A program made the position numbers and the translations under genes. Of a stretch of DNA of 64,000 nt, positions 1-13,910 are shown piece by piece; positions within the stretch are counted from its first letter, which is position 1; every line of letters starts with the position of its first letter. The DNA is from Antedon bifida (lineage: Eukaryota > Echinodermata > Crinoidea > Comatulida > Antedonidae). The stretch spans positions 4,514,001-4,578,000 of the forward strand of contig OY727099.1 in the NCBI GenBank assembly GCA_963402885.1, written 5' to 3'. The notes under the pieces are model-generated. The model worked only from the letters and a program-made list of their open reading frames with translations, was not told the origin of the DNA and did no database searches.

Positions 1-3000
1 ATCTGTAACAAGAGGCTTAACAATTTAATTTAAGTCATTACAAGAACAACTAATCGTAATTAAATTATTACGTAACTAAGCCCTTGATTTCCTATTCTGT
101 GCGGAGAAGGAAACCACTGCAAGAAGCGGCTGCCAGTAAAGACAAAAATAAACAAATTACTTAATTACTGATTCATGATATTTAATCAATTATTTACGTC
201 GTCTGTGACTTTGAATAAAACATTAAAAGGGAAATTGATTGAATACTTTTAATGAGAACAGTCGTGATGAGCATCAATCCGACTCGCTTTCTGTCTTCAT
301 TACCGTATCTTTCGAAGTGTATGAATAATTGTGTGTGTAAATTTCCTAAATTAGATTACATCCACAAACAAGATGTTTTAAAATGACCCGTATATTACAA
401 TCGTCGCCAAGTGATGATATTAGCAAGCAATGATGAGTTTGATTTGAAAAGAAACCAGAACTGCATGCATATTGGCCGCCTAATGACAATAATGATTATG
501 AGAGAAATTAGATAAAGCATTTCTAAACAAATTTATATATAGTTTTGTTCCTAACTTCTATAACTGTATCATAAATTCCGGGGTTTCTCCATCATAACAT
601 TTGATTTTACAGGGAACTATAACATTGTATAATATCATAAATAAACTTATTAGAAATGCCTACAATTTTAAAGAGGCCTACAATGATTTTAAATTATAAT
701 ACAGGCCAAATTCAAAATAATCTAGTGTAGTGGCACCGGTACCGCCAAAATACAATTTTAGTAGATCAACTTTTGGTTTGGTTTGGCAACAAATTTAGAG
801 TAATTATACACAAACGTTTGTTACAGCATGGAAGAATTATTAATCATAGAAAATAGAGGTATTTTGGATTCGATTTTCAATCCAACATAGACTGAAATAA
901 ATCAATTAAATAATACATACACTCCATCAACACAAAGACATTGACAAGCTCACATCTGCTATATTAGACGGCAAATCCCAATCGACATAACTTTTGAATA
1001 CAGTCATGACTTTGTATTGTACCAAAGAAATATTGTAGTTATTGCACACAGTAGCTACTTTGAACAGTTCAGCTCTTTGTGTTCAATAATGAACGGTCTG
1101 CTAAATAGGCAATCTCATACAATAGGAACGTGTTTGCTAAAAGTCTGGCTAATGCCTTGCAATAATAATGAGTTTTACGATAAACGAGAAGTCGTTTAAA
1201 AATAGTAGGCCTACTAGACTACTAATATAACAAGGGGTGCGAAAGATAAGCTGCAGGTTCTCAGCCCTACATCATGGTTTGATTTTACGATAATTCGTAA
1301 AAACATCTCACGATGAAAGAAATTTGTGCGCTTTACAATAACACCACAAATGTTACTATAACATGCTATGTTATTGTAACTATATAAAAAATACATGAAA
1401 TACATTTAAAACGTTGATAATGAAGAAAGAGAGAGTCAAGATAATAGGTTCAAAATAATGAGGTCAGACTGGAACAAAGAAAAGAATAATCGTAATGAAT
1501 GCAACCATCCGAAAAAACACTGAAAGAAGAAATTAACTGCAGCTATAAACATACAACTACGTCTAATAAAAAAAAAAGGAATAGCATCGTATAATTGTAT
1601 GTTATCGTGGAAACTTATTTCATAAAAAAATCCGTTTTCAATAAAATTCTGCGTACGAATGCGATCCCCTGAAATAAATATTACTTGGGGACGGACATGA
1701 AAATTCTTCAGTAAAGAAAAAGAAAAACGAAAAGCGCATGCGTTTCCAGGGACGAGGTAAATTGAAACGGGTAAAACGCTGGAAACCCGAGTTAATAGTA
1801 CAGTAGTTTAAATGGTAAGGGTTTATGTTATTGACCGACGGAAATACTAGTAAATTGCATTCGGAAGTAAGGCCTTGTAGGCCTAAATTTTACCAGAATG
1901 ATAATAATGTAACTTGTCAATCAATGAGTAAGCCTATAATTGAAAGACACTCGATGTTCAATAGGCCGATACTGAATAAATCGGGACTATCGATTGCAGG
2001 ATATTCGGACCTGTAGAATACATTCTTTGCCTACTTCACAGACTGTTTGATTTAACTGAGGTGTATGGCTAAAATATAAGTGTTCAGTTTGAAATTAATC
2101 GTTCTCAAATCAAACAAAAGACACATCAGACAAGTATCACATGTCCGAATATGTCTCATTGACAAAAATGCCATGTTTGTGACCTGCATGTGACGTACGC
2201 CTAAATCACATGATCTGCTATCACAAGAACACGTCTATTATGTTGAATGTTGTACCTCACATGTTTATAATCGAGGTACAACTTCCTCTCACCACGAGAT
2301 ACTATATCCTGTACAAACAATGGCTGCACACGTGTGAATGCAATGTTATTGATGTTACTTGCACACGTGTGAAATGCAATATAATGTTTTAGTTGTGATA
2401 ACTACATATTTTTAGGAATATTTTTCAGTATTTACGCGTGGTGGAATGTTGAAATCCGCAGTAATCGTAATACCAACGCTGTTTGCGTCAATAAATAACT
2501 CGAGTAAACAAATAAGTTAACAATTTCAACACATACACATAACTTTAACATTACAAAGCCAAATCAGCCTTTTCGCTTTATAAAGCGTCCAGCTACTAAA
2601 GGTTTTACAGTCTATTTTGCGCCTGCTTACCTGGATAAACAAACAATGCCCCTTCCTTACACCGTGAGACACAAATAACGAAAAGAAGATATTTTAGTGG
2701 AACACCCCTACCAATCAATGAGACAGTCCACCTTGTAATTAAAATCTAGGCGTAATCGTTAGACAGATACTGCTTTCTTTGTTTAAAATATATTTTAATG
2801 GACAAAATTGCAAAAAGTCACAAACTGCGAGATAAGATAATACGACGAAATAAGCATATCCGGTTTTTAATTGATTTTCGAGTGTACAGTACCCTTGAAG
2901 GTCTGCATAATGTCAGAAACTGAATAATTTAAGATAAAATAAAACAAAGGTAGTATTACTACGAGAGATTTCAACGGTTTAATCTTATATTGATAATTTA

Positions 3001-6000
3001 CAAGAAATGTTCCAGATTCTTAAAAATGATAAGCCTAGATCGAAACGTCGAATTCTTAATAATTTGTTTCGTTTATCGTTTAGGAGATAAATATACCTCC
3101 TTGTATTATCAAGGCAATAAAACCCCACCTTAATTGTTATAAATTCATGTATAATTCCAGGACAATGTAATACAAGGGAGCCGAGTCGGTTTGTTATTTT
3201 ATACCGAATTCTTAAGATCCATAAGTGCGTTGTTAAGCTTTGGTATAATTGTCTGGCCTGTTAATGTATGGATTACCACTTTAGAGCACTATTTTTGAAT
3301 GTATACGATGATCTATTATATTTATAATGGATTTAACATTTTGGCGACGTGTTTTATAACAATGCATAAATGATTTTGGATTTGGAAATACGAACCTAGT
3401 CTACCAGGGTATTTCATGACTATTGGCAATGTTTACTGGTAGGCTACATACATCCTGAGCTAAGAGGGGCTATCATTTTATTAGAGGTCGAGTACTTTTT
3501 TTAAAAAATGTATGACACGCCAACTTTGTAAAAAGGTTTGATTCACGTGGCACATGACAAAGAAAGGCAATGCCAACTGTCAGGAGGTCAAATAAGATTT
3601 GAAGAAAGAAGCCAAATACAAAATCATGTGGCCGTATACATATTTTCCTTTAAAATAAGTATTTCACTTATATTTCACCGATATAATTTAGGTTTTCACT
3701 GTTTATTAAGTGTTCCTAGCCTAAGCCTGTGTGTATGATACGGCCACTGTTCTAAATGTGGTGAAATCATGTTACCTCAAATTAAAAGGGATGGAAACAA
3801 ATACAGTACACTACACCGTGGTTTTTAGGTTCTCATGAACAATTCAGAAAGTCACATCACTCAAAACAAGGGCAGCAAACTATTCAAGGTTATTGATATT
3901 AACAATGAAAAACTGCCATGGTGCACCGAATTCGGAAAAATGGCTCTAAACATATTAAATCTATTATATACATTACACATGTATTCGGAATACGGTTCAT
4001 TCAAATTACAGACGATAGGGCCTATATTAGAATCATACCTTAATGATACGAGACTCCATCTTATCACGTGACAATTACGCAATTGCTCTGTTGTGAGTTT
4101 CATAATATTCTTAACGAAAAATCGAAAGTCGATTGATAAGAAAAAATAAACTTTGATTCTCCTAGGTTATTTTTAAAATTGTATATAGGCCTATCAGGTA
4201 CATTTTGACAGCAATGCCCTAGCATCTGTCCTCATGGTCAGCCCATCGTACTTTAGTATGAAATTAGAAAATCGGAATTTGTTAATTAATTCCAAATGAT
4301 AGTGACAACATAATTGAATGGTGCTGTTATTGACAGCAAAGATTATATCAAAATCTGATCAATTATCTCTCGGGTGACGCACATTTGAGAATCCACTAGG
4401 CCTATAAATTATTCTGATTGTATCGCCTTATCCGTGCCCGATTTCCCTTCCACTTTCAATGTTGTTGCTGAAACAGTTCTCTCGTTCGCAAGTGTTACCT
4501 TCATGACGTCATAATGTAAACCTAACCCAAACCTACTTTTGTTACAACTAGGCCTATACTATAAGTATACTAAACGAGATACAAAGAGTCCACATGCAAA
4601 TTATTGCTGAACCCAGCAGAAACATATCTATTTTCATTTCATCATGCATCTAATCGCCAAATCTGAAGTCTTTCAAAAAGGACAAAAAGAAGAAGACAGA
4701 TAGATTCAATCTGCTTAATTTTATGACAGGTTGTAAATAGGTCAAGTCAATAGGCTTTATTTCCATTCGTTTGTGGTGTAATAAGGTAGAACATCGATTG
4801 ATCACGTGCAATTGAAATTGATCTCGATCATCGATATTGGGTGGGGAAGACGGGGATGATGGGAATATAAAGGCTACTATGTAACGTGCCGATGGGAATG
4901 GGTGACGTGGACACCTGGCATAAGCACATGATGGTACACTAGGGCGTAGACCATACCACAGGAAGGAAGCCGGGGCCATCGTCCTAGACATCTATCTAAT
5001 CTTCTGTCTGCATACACACACGCCTATAACACTAGCTTTTAACTTTTCATAATTACAATTATGCTTCCACATGGCTCAGGAAAACTCATTTATTAAGAAA
5101 ATATAAAAATATAAATGACCTCATTAATTGACTGACCCAAGAGGTGTAACTCGTTGAATACTAATGAGAATAAATAATACTATAATAAAATAGCGTGAAG
5201 ATGAAATAAGCGAAGTTAAAGCCATCAGCGAGTGCATATACTCGGGGGAAATAGTGAACAAAGGGAAAAGCTTTAAACCAGAGATTGTGTACTCAGTAAC
5301 CGGAAATATACATCTATACTCCTGGATCAACACCATGTCTTTGTTCCGCTTAACATTCAAATACCAAGCGGCTGAATACAGTACAGTACATCATGTAGCC
5401 TTTTGATTGCTTTAAAATCGCAAAAGCATGGTTATTTGATGTATTTTTTTAGTTTATTTCCTGCAACTTACAGAACAACAAGAACAACTTCAAGAATAGT
5501 TTAACAAATTCTTATGTAAAATCGGACAAAATATATCAATAGAAGAGTGAAGTAAACAAAATTAAATTAATAATTTAGGTATACGGTAATCTGTAAATAA
5601 ATCTGATTTTAAGAATATCAGGCCTAAGTAAAAATATTAAACAAAAGAAAGAGTTTATAAAAACAGTATACATTTAGCTGCTTCAGTAGTAATTGTAGTA
5701 TCACGATTGGCAAAGTAACATTGGGAAACAAATTGGATAAATCTATCATTAAATAACCTGCACATAAAACGATTTTGAAACAGATTTTCTGTAATGAACA
5801 ATACATTCACGAAGGAAGTAAAAATTAAACTGTTATGATGTATTTGCTTTGAAAGATAACGTATATAATGATGTTTGTCACAGCGATTATTAAAACGTAT
5901 TTATTATTGGAATAAACAATCGAATAGTTCTGCATATCTAAGAATTGAATATGCTTAATTACAGATTCAGATAACGCATCTGGACGTTGGATATAAAATT

Positions 6001-7091
6001 GTAATGGCATATAAAATTATATATCAATGGAATGTATAAATAAATGCATCTGTCGGATTTATGGACTGTCAAACTGTAAGGTATTCAGCAAAGAAATTCC
6101 GCATTGTGTTAAAAGAATACAATTAAATAACCTAACCCTTCACGGCATGCACCGGTGATTTCCAAAAAGTATTTCTAACCACACATTCTTTTATCAATAA
6201 CAACAAAATCAGACCGGAGGTACTCGGTGTTTTGACACTACATGTGCTTTATGCTAAGGCCGGTATTAAAACATTACAACAGATCGTTAGCGTATGTACA
6301 TTACTGTTTCATGAATTATGATTGTATTAAATAAACATTTATGTGTGTAACGCATTGGATTGAATCAAGGATGTAATGAAGAACACCCTGACTTGTATAC
6401 GTCTTGTTGTAGTAGCGAAACTATCAAGATAATTACCAATGCTAAACATATACAATTCAATGATCAATATTCAAGTAATTCCAATATATTCACGGCTCCG
6501 TTCCCCCCAAAAAATTAAATCGCTAGTAAATACAGTAAAACCCCTAAGTGTAGTAAGCCTATAAAAAGCATACTCGTTATTTATTGGGGTCAGCTGGGTC
6601 AACTGATCAAGAATAACCCCTATCTAGCTTTGCGTCGACCCCACCCATCTTACTATCAAACGTGTATTTTTCCACATCTGACGAAAACTAGCGACGATTG
6701 CGAAATAAAGTGACAATCTGTTCGCTGCGGAGGAGCACGTGACTAAACCATGATGCCCATCCCAGTTGTACGCAAAGTAGTTGCAGATTGAATAACTTTC
6801 GAGCATTTTTTACATTTTTTCTTCCGATTCATAAACAAAATTTAACAAAAACATCACCGTAAATATACGTAAAATGCCGTTTAAACAATCCAGGCTTTGT
6901 TTCATGAAGAATCGTAACGTTTTCGTTAATGTTATGATAAACAGTTTACCAAAAAAAAACCACTCATCATTATTATAAAAACTCCAAAGTACACGGGAAT
7001 AAAATGACCATTATTCTACGATAGATAAGCACATGTAAGCCTAATTCAACGTGAATTAATGAACTTAATTATACAGAATATACAAAAAAGT
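1..7091. other. Non-coding stretch, probably intron or flank of the START-domain gene
   Basis: No open reading frame here resembles a known protein. The START-gene exon at 7146-7547 ends in a splice donor pointing left, so at least part of this stretch should be its first intron. No exon 2 encoding the next START residues was found. TAGGCCTA occurs repeatedly (near 1206, 1878, 4188, 4398, 4551). A donor-like site on the minus strand near 2630 follows an open frame that does not look like START and was not accepted. Confidence 0.5.
2326..2380. repeat. Two direct copies of an E-box-bearing 19-20-mer
   Basis: GCACACGTGTGAATGCAAT at 2326-2344 recurs with one extra A at 2361-2380. Each copy contains the palindrome CACACGTGTG with an E-box core. 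It could be a small tandem duplication or a paired binding site; no gene start lies nearby. Confidence 0.45.
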
Positions 7092-7145
7092 TCACGTGTT
7101 GTAAAATACGCTACATTTAACAATTATTATAAAAGTAACGCTTAC

Positions 7146-7547
7146 CTTGATTATAGGCATTCCATTCTTTTCTGACTTATCCGTTCGCTTAAAACAAGAC
7201 AATCCCTTGTGTTTGTTTTTCATTTTTTCCCAGCCTTCTTCATTTGTATCAGCGTATGATAACAATTTTTCGAAATCTTCTTCAACGAATGGGTTTTCTT
7301 TCGGAGCTTCTAATGGGTTCTCAGCCGGCGTTTCACTCGGCTTATCGTCCGCTGCGCCTTCTGCACCGGCAGCTTCACCGTCTGTTTTGCCCTCCTCTGG
7401 CTTTTCTTCCTCGGTTGCCTTAGCTTCTGTACTTTCCCCATTCTCAATGGGTTTGTCTGCCTCCTTTTGAACCTCTGGGGCAGGGGTAGATTCCTCTTTT
7501 TTTTCTTCTACTTCAACTTCAGCGGGCTTATTACTTTCGTCTGCCAT
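7146..7547 (-). CDS. START-domain protein, first coding exon only (StARD10/PCTP-like)
   Basis: The exon encodes 134 residues from ATG at 7547-7545 and ends in phase 0 at 7146, where AAG is followed by donor GTAAGC. Residues 1 to about 85 are acidic, low-complexity and rich in Glu, Ala and Pro. From about residue 87 a folded segment begins (DFEKLLSYAD, then GWEKMKNKHKGLSCFKR and a short strand ending PIIK). This matches the first helix and strand of START lipid-transfer domains, closest by eye to StARD10 and PCTP, which carry phospholipids between membranes. The lipid-binding remainder must lie beyond an intron running left; no later exon was found, so the gene is partial here. An NRF1-like ATGCGCA lies about 85 bp upstream, within a plausible promoter. 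START family membership is likely; the subfamily is tentative. Confidence 0.7.
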
Positions 7548-8344
7548 GATTTCTTAGGGCGTGTACCGTGCAGTGAAGATTCCGAGAGCTTGTGCTTAAT
7601 AGTGAAAACCTAATTGCAAATTCTGACACATGCGCAGTCTCGTTAGCCAGGGCCGTCTATTTTTCGCAAGGGCTCGGCTTGCTTGCAAAATGTTTTATCA
7701 ATTCACTGCTTTCTTTACTGCACTGTTATATGTATGTAGTATATCGTTCTCTACTATATATATCTACTGAAGGCGCATAAATGTATATAAATAATATAAA
7801 CGAATCTCTATATTCACATGCGTGACTAAATATTCGTTGTATGAGCAATTAGAATTAATTCATTCATTAATAGGGTGTTGAATAAATAAAATGAACAGTG
7901 CATGGGTGCGTGAACGTGGCTATGAATAGGGTTTGTGGAGGAAGCGATAGGTGCGGGAGGGGGGGGGGGCTGAGTCAAGGGGCCGGGGATGAGAGTAGTA
8001 TTTCGTATACAATTTACTTTACTAATACTACACTAATAGTAATACAATCCCTAAAACATCTCATTATTCAGTCTAACAACAAAAAATGTATTTCAATAAT
8101 TTAATATAAATTTATACAAACACATGATATGGGACTTTTATATCAAAAGTGACAGTAACTAGCTTTTATTGCATGCATTGCTGGCGGGGTACAAGGAGGG
8201 TGTGTGTGGCCCAATCAGGGGTAGCCTGGTTGCAACACACATAGTGAGCGGGTGTCCAGCTGAGCTGTAGAGTAAGAGGGCAGATGAAACTGACCTTGTA
8301 AATATCTGTTAGTAACGTTGGAGGCCCGGATCGAATATACGTAC

Positions 8345-8495
8345 GCGGATTTAGACGGGGCCCAGCTTCCCTTCCCCCAACCCACTATATTTCAAAAAAT
8401 TGCAATGCAAAAGATAGGATATATTGTCAGCACTTTATTAGAAATGTAAGCCCTCGGTGGCCACCCCCTCCCCCGGGCATGGAACCGCCACTGAA
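8345..8495 (-). mobile_element. Degenerate short DNA element, family shared with 47526-47665
   Basis: Read on the minus strand it begins CAGTGGCGG, a terminus like those of hAT-type MITEs. About 80 bp inside it carries TCCTATCTTTTGCATTGCAA. The same internal 20-mer at a similar offset, with a similar CACTGGCGGATCC start, is found at 47526-47665. No clear target-site duplication was found, so the boundaries are approximate. Confidence 0.4.
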
Positions 8496-11444
8496 ACGTT
8501 CTATTCTCAAAATTATTTTAAATATTTTTAATAATATTAGGCCTAATCATAATAATTGTATTTATGATGTCAATGACGAAATGTGCAAACGTGGAGTACA
8601 GCAGCTCAGATTGGGTTGATTTCTAGGGTGAAATTTTAAGTAGGTAGGTCACCGTATTTGATACGTGAAAGTTAACATACTATATAGGGTACCACTTAGT
8701 AGGTCTCAGAAGGTAAAACAAAAGAAGGGTATTAATAATTTTATCATTAATAAATAACATGCGTGGGTGCAATGAAAACAGTTTAACCATGGTTTAAAAT
8801 CTAAACATCAGAAAGGTAAAATAAAATTGAAACCGTCGTTGAAAGTATTCGGTAGTAGAAATTGAATAGCAACAAAAATTCTCCTAAAATCCTACCTCAA
8901 CCCAAAATTTAGACATATTTTATTACCGTAAAGAATTTGATAGCGTTACATACCTCAAATTGATTCTTGCAAAAGGTCAACAGTTTGAAGCAAAACAAAA
9001 GTTTTGTGTTGCCATGGTTATCGATAATTTATCACAAGACGTGAGTGGGAAGGTGGTGAAATTGGACAGGTAGCAACAGTAGATCAATTTGCTGACCTCA
9101 CACCTCGTGTTTGTTTGTTTTGATTTCTTTTAACAGCACATGATTTACATTTAAACGTACTTCTACCAAAAAGCACTACGCATGTGCACTAATATTATTT
9201 CTAACAGATGTTTAATGTAAATGCCTAAACTATCTAGACTGTAAGATATTAATATTTTATAAGGTTGATAATAATGACATCTGCTATACTGAAGTATGGT
9301 GGTAATCATAAGTCATCATAATCATCACTGTACAGGTGTTTGGATTAGGACAAATTTCATATATTTTATACCAGAATTCCTAAATTCAAAGGTAATAATC
9401 GGTCAAACACAGTAGAAATATTTTATTATTATTTAAAAACAGAAACATGTACGGTCTAGTGTTAATGTACTGAAAGCAGCAGTCCCATACCAGAGGAACA
9501 GCACAGGTATTTAGCACTCGATTGCATCAAGAGAGGGCGCTATTATGATTTTGCAAATCGGAAGCGCGGACCGGATGATATGTGCGGACGTACCGGATAT
9601 GCGCACCAAAATCCGCGTACTTTTTACGCACGTGTCTAATGCCACCTCACGCCTTTCATGTACTTTGTGTTTTATGTGGTTTTATATACACCCTATTTTG
9701 CAAAGCTATGTCTACGCTATCAAATGGTTTATAGTGTAAACAGAGCTTATACAAAACTAATCTATTATTTCAACATACGGTAATATAAGTCATAACGGTA
9801 TGACTGGGTACCGTATCACTTAGTAGCACGAGAATAATCGATTCTGTTGGATCGCTTCCCAGTCTTATGATCTAATAAAGACGCCGAAATGTTACTTCCT
9901 TTATAGACCGAATAACAATTTAAAGTATAATACGTATTCGATAATGATGATTCTGTTTTTGTAACTTTTGTAATTTCATACAATATACGTCTTTACTAAG
10001 CGGGGAAGGGGTGGGGCTCATTTGGAATCCAACGCAATCGAGAAAAAAAAACAAACACAGCGTCCAATGCCAATAGGAAGTTAGGCATGGCCTAATAATG
10101 TTATTAAGTATTAAGTGCATTATAGGATAATCAGGACAACATGTATATTAATGTTCCATAACATACATTAGTATAAATATGTCATAATAAATAAAGTCTT
10201 AAATATCACAATGGATTGATGTATGATCGTGACCTTATCTTAAATTGATGTCAAAACGCACATAGCTTGCTTGGTTAATTGAATAAGGTATTGGAGCAGA
10301 CAACACATCTCACAGGTTTTAATCAATAACCGCCTTAGAGAGCAGTTAGTACTACACTCATAACTACGTCATCGCCTTCGTCATAGTGGAGGATGCCATT
10401 TACTGTCAGAATTAAGTAAAAACTCATCATAACCAAACCATCGTCATCATCATCATCAAGGCAAGGGTAGTCCTACGCTAGGTTCAACACATACACACGA
10501 ATAAATACATTAAATAGGTTTATCACTGTGTTAATTCATTTATTATTAATTAAAAACGGAATATTATTCCGTGTTCTTCGGTACATAAAATGGTCTCAAA
10601 ATGTGAAAAACACAACACAATAATTTGTTATGCTAAATCATGTTTTTCATATCTATTACAATATTATAAAAAAGTATTGATATACAGTAATACTGTATCT
10701 CTATGGTAAATTCTTTGGTTTCTTTACATAGGCCCTGGTACAAATATTAAAAGTGGTATATACAAAAAAAAATTAAAAGAAACTAAAGTTCAAATGAATA
10801 GTTTTCATAATTTAAAAGAATATATTCATTAATTAAAGTAAATGTTATAAATAATCATGGAGGAAAAAGTAATTAATCCACGCTATTTTTTTCCGACTCT
10901 GTTGAAGTTTCAACCAATCAGAGCACGAAGATCTTTTTCGACTGTGTCGTCACGATTTAGGCAGACAATCAAAAGTGCAAACCCAAGATAATGGATGGGT
11001 GCTGAACGTTTAATATGTTCTAATTTAATTGATTGATTGAAGAAAATCATTCTCTTAGGAATTATAAATGTCCAGGCTATAATAGACATTAAATTTTAAA
11101 GGTCACCAAGCAGTCACTCACTGCGAAATTCGGATAAAGGTAAGTTTATAACTAGGCCTCTGTCTAATTAATTTGAATTGGGGGCCTAAGCAGGTAAGGA
11201 CCATAGACCCGCCTGCATAGAACTACATGAGATGTCGTGAGCCTTGCGCTAACATAGGACCACTCTGCTAGTACAACCTGAAAGATTTGAAATTCATGAC
11301 AGACTCCATCATTTGGTTTGTAGGGAGAGGGGTGTGGGAGTGTTTAGATGAATTTATTGACAATACCAAGATTGTAGCACCATTGTGTTGCTTTTTTTTC
11401 AATTGTGTTCAACAAAAGTATGCACACACTTTTTTTCTTCTGCC

Positions 11445-11515
11445 GGATTCAGTAAGTTTTTTGTGTCTTTTAACAACGGTTTGAGTTGTGAAATTCGTCA
11501 ACAAGGTCTAAATTT
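11445..11515 (-). pseudogene. Copied 3' fragment of the 414-aa MGC-protein gene
   Basis: This stretch matches 13953-14027, the region coding for residues about 377-401 of the gene at 13911-15155. Only a few substitutions are seen, plus a net 5-bp deletion that breaks the reading frame. The match stops abruptly on both sides, so a short fragment was copied about 2.5 kb downstream of its source. It is too short to be functional. Microhomology-mediated copying or leftover sequence of a larger decayed duplicate are both possible. Confidence 0.75.
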
Positions 11516-12512
11516 ATTACTGTATAATAACCTGTAATTGGCCATGGCACTTGGATGTAGAATTAAAATAAATAAAATAGATATGGTTTGATGTGACTAT
11601 TTGATGGTATCCTTAAGGCAACATCTTGCTGCCTCATCCTTAGGATGGGATATAAGGCTGTTGGTTCTGTGTAGTTACATGCATGTTGAATTAAAGAACT
11701 TGGAGTGTGCTGATCTGGGTAGGCATTGCACTGCTGGTGAGTCCATAGAGGGCCTAATCCAAATGTTATCAGAGTTAAGCATGAAGACGATTATAATTTA
11801 CAATAGGCTTATTGTGCTGATTATAGGCCATATTGCAAGTCCTTTTCATACATAACAACCATGCTACATTGTGGTAGTGATCAGACAACCATAACTCACA
11901 CTATTTCGTGTTCACTGAGTTGTAGGCCTACAGTGTAATATTAGGCATTCATTTATTTTCATATTATCCTTGATTAACACTGATCGGTATCTGGAATGTT
12001 TTAAATATCCAATAGAATTTGTTTATCCTTTTTTATTATTTACATAAAGTAATATCTTTCATGCATAAATGCATATTAACCTTGGAGTGATTCAATTAAC
12101 CATATTAAATTACTTTGTAAGATGATATAACCATGGAGTAGCTCCATGATGTAACACATTTTATATTGAAACCCAACAATGACATCAAAATTAACAATGT
12201 AAATATTGACTATGTTATGTTAATTGATGTCCAAATTAATATTATTTAAACACTAACATACTGCTTGTCTATTATTACTTAACGTGGGTTAATCAGAAGA
12301 TAAGAATAACAATAATATTGATTGATTATTTTAATAACAAGCTGAGTGGTGATTGAGATAGCTACAGTATAGTATCATGGCCGTTTGTCAGCAGGAATAT
12401 ATAATAGTTCTCCAATTAATTAGTATTACACTTGAACTGATTGGAGGCTGGTTCAAAGAGGGGGAGGTAAATCAGGCACTTCCCTTATATTTCAATTTAA
12501 AAATAAAGGCCC

Positions 12513-12633
12513 CTGTTGAACCCACAAATGTGAAAACGCCCACAAATGTGAAAACGCCCACAAATGTGAAAACGACCACAAATGAGAAACGTTTTCACAT
12601 TTGTGGGCGTTTTCACATTTGTGGGTTCAACAG
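12513..12633. repeat. Compound hairpin of 18-bp units: 43-bp perfect arms
   Basis: The arms at 12513-12555 and 12591-12633 are exact reverse complements over 43 bp, separated by 35 bp. The left side and loop hold four tandem copies of CCCACAAATGTGAAAACG (the last one diverged); the right arm holds two copies inverted. The outer CTGTTGAA/TTCAACAG also pairs. Perfect arm identity implies recent origin or ongoing correction. It generates a spurious open frame with repeated NVKTPT. Confidence 0.95.
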
Positions 12634-13910
12634 CCCCCAGATTATTGTTACCCCTATTTCATAATTGGGTGCAAGGGAGAACCTGATCTGGGGCTTTCTA
12701 AATTTGGGAAATACAATGGTTTCTATTGGCGGATGAGATAGAAGGTGGTTATTGTATTGGAGGATGGGAAAGGGGGTCGGTTAGAGGGTGGGATTTATGT
12801 GGTTGTGATGACAAGACAATATATAAATTTAGAAAAGGAATAAATAATCATAGAAAAAAGAAAAAACTTAATGTTCAAGTTTAATAAGAGTTTAAGAAAG
12901 AAAAAAAAAACATCCCAAACTTAATATAGGCACTTCTTCTAAATCATCTCTGAAATAATGTAATATAATAATAATAATGTAATATAAAACAAACAATGTC
13001 TACTGTATTTATACTATTACTATATTATAAAAATATACATTACTGAATTTAATTTTTTACTAGCACACATAGTAAGTAATAATCATCAGATAACGAGTTT
13101 GGATTAATTTTATAATTGCTTGTGAAATGAATTAAGAACGTTCTAATTGCTTACTGGAGAATCAATCTAGGGATAATTCCCTCTTTATTGTCATTTCAGC
13201 TCTTCCATCTCATCAGCAACATTTATACATAAATCATCATCATCGATAAATAATAAATAAAGTCGTATGTAATTTCCTCCTAAACAAAACATAGTTCTGG
13301 ATACTTTTCTAGTATAATTTAAAAATGTTATTGATTTTTTTAATTTTTAAAGAATATTATATTTGTATTTCAGTTTCTGTTTACTTCAATTACAAATTTA
13401 TATATGTTAATCTCAAAGAGATGCCATCTTGTGTATTGAGTATTTGTTTGATTTATCTACTGTAACTTGTTCCTTATTTTTATATTTTTAATATTGATAC
13501 TAATTAACATTCCATTCAACTACGGTATTATTATGTTGATATTAAAATTAAATACAAATTCTCTTTGAAAAAATAAACCTAATCTTGAGTTGTCACAAAA
13601 ATATTTTTTTTTTGCATAGATTAATTAATTAAATTCAAAAAATAAAGTTGTTTTTCTTTATAGTATATCTTAATTTCTTTACAAAGTTTAAATTTATAAT
13701 TATAAATATCTTTGTTCGTACCAGAGTTAGTAGAATATAAATGCAGCAAATATATTTCTTGTTTCAAAAAACATTTACCATAAAAAATTCCACTACAATA
13801 CAATGTAATGTAATAGTAAATAGACTTTTACTTGCTCCAATGTATAATACTGTATATAATATTCCATTATCAATACAGTAAATTGAATATCCTATTCCAA
13901 TGCATAATAT

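Larger units (their letters stand above)
7548..13910. other. Intergenic stretch with scattered repeats
   Basis: No gene was recognised. It holds a possible hAT-type element (8345-8495), a copied fragment of the neighbouring 414-aa gene (11445-11515) and a compound hairpin (12513-12633). A CpG-richer patch at about 9535-9640 is unexplained. Open frames here, such as one covering 12377-12664, arise from repeats. Confidence 0.5.

Noticed and set aside
2560-2640. Possible exon 2 of the START gene before a CAG/GTAAGC donor on the minus strand
   Set aside because: The open frame does not resemble START residues and lacks a good acceptor.
4650-4991. 113-codon open frame on the minus strand
   Set aside because: No domain, low-complexity Phe/Ser/Pro content and no splice context; likely chance.
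6028-6055. TGGAATGTATAAATAAATGCAT, similar in seed to miR-1
   Set aside because: The 3' part differs and the upstream sequence does not fold into a miR-1-like hairpin.
7147-7470. 107-codon plus-strand frame over the START exon
   Set aside because: It is the antisense shadow of the acidic repeat-like N-terminus of the real minus-strand exon.
12377-12664. 95-codon frame with repeated NVKTPT
   Set aside because: It is a translation of the 18-bp repeat hairpin, not a gene.
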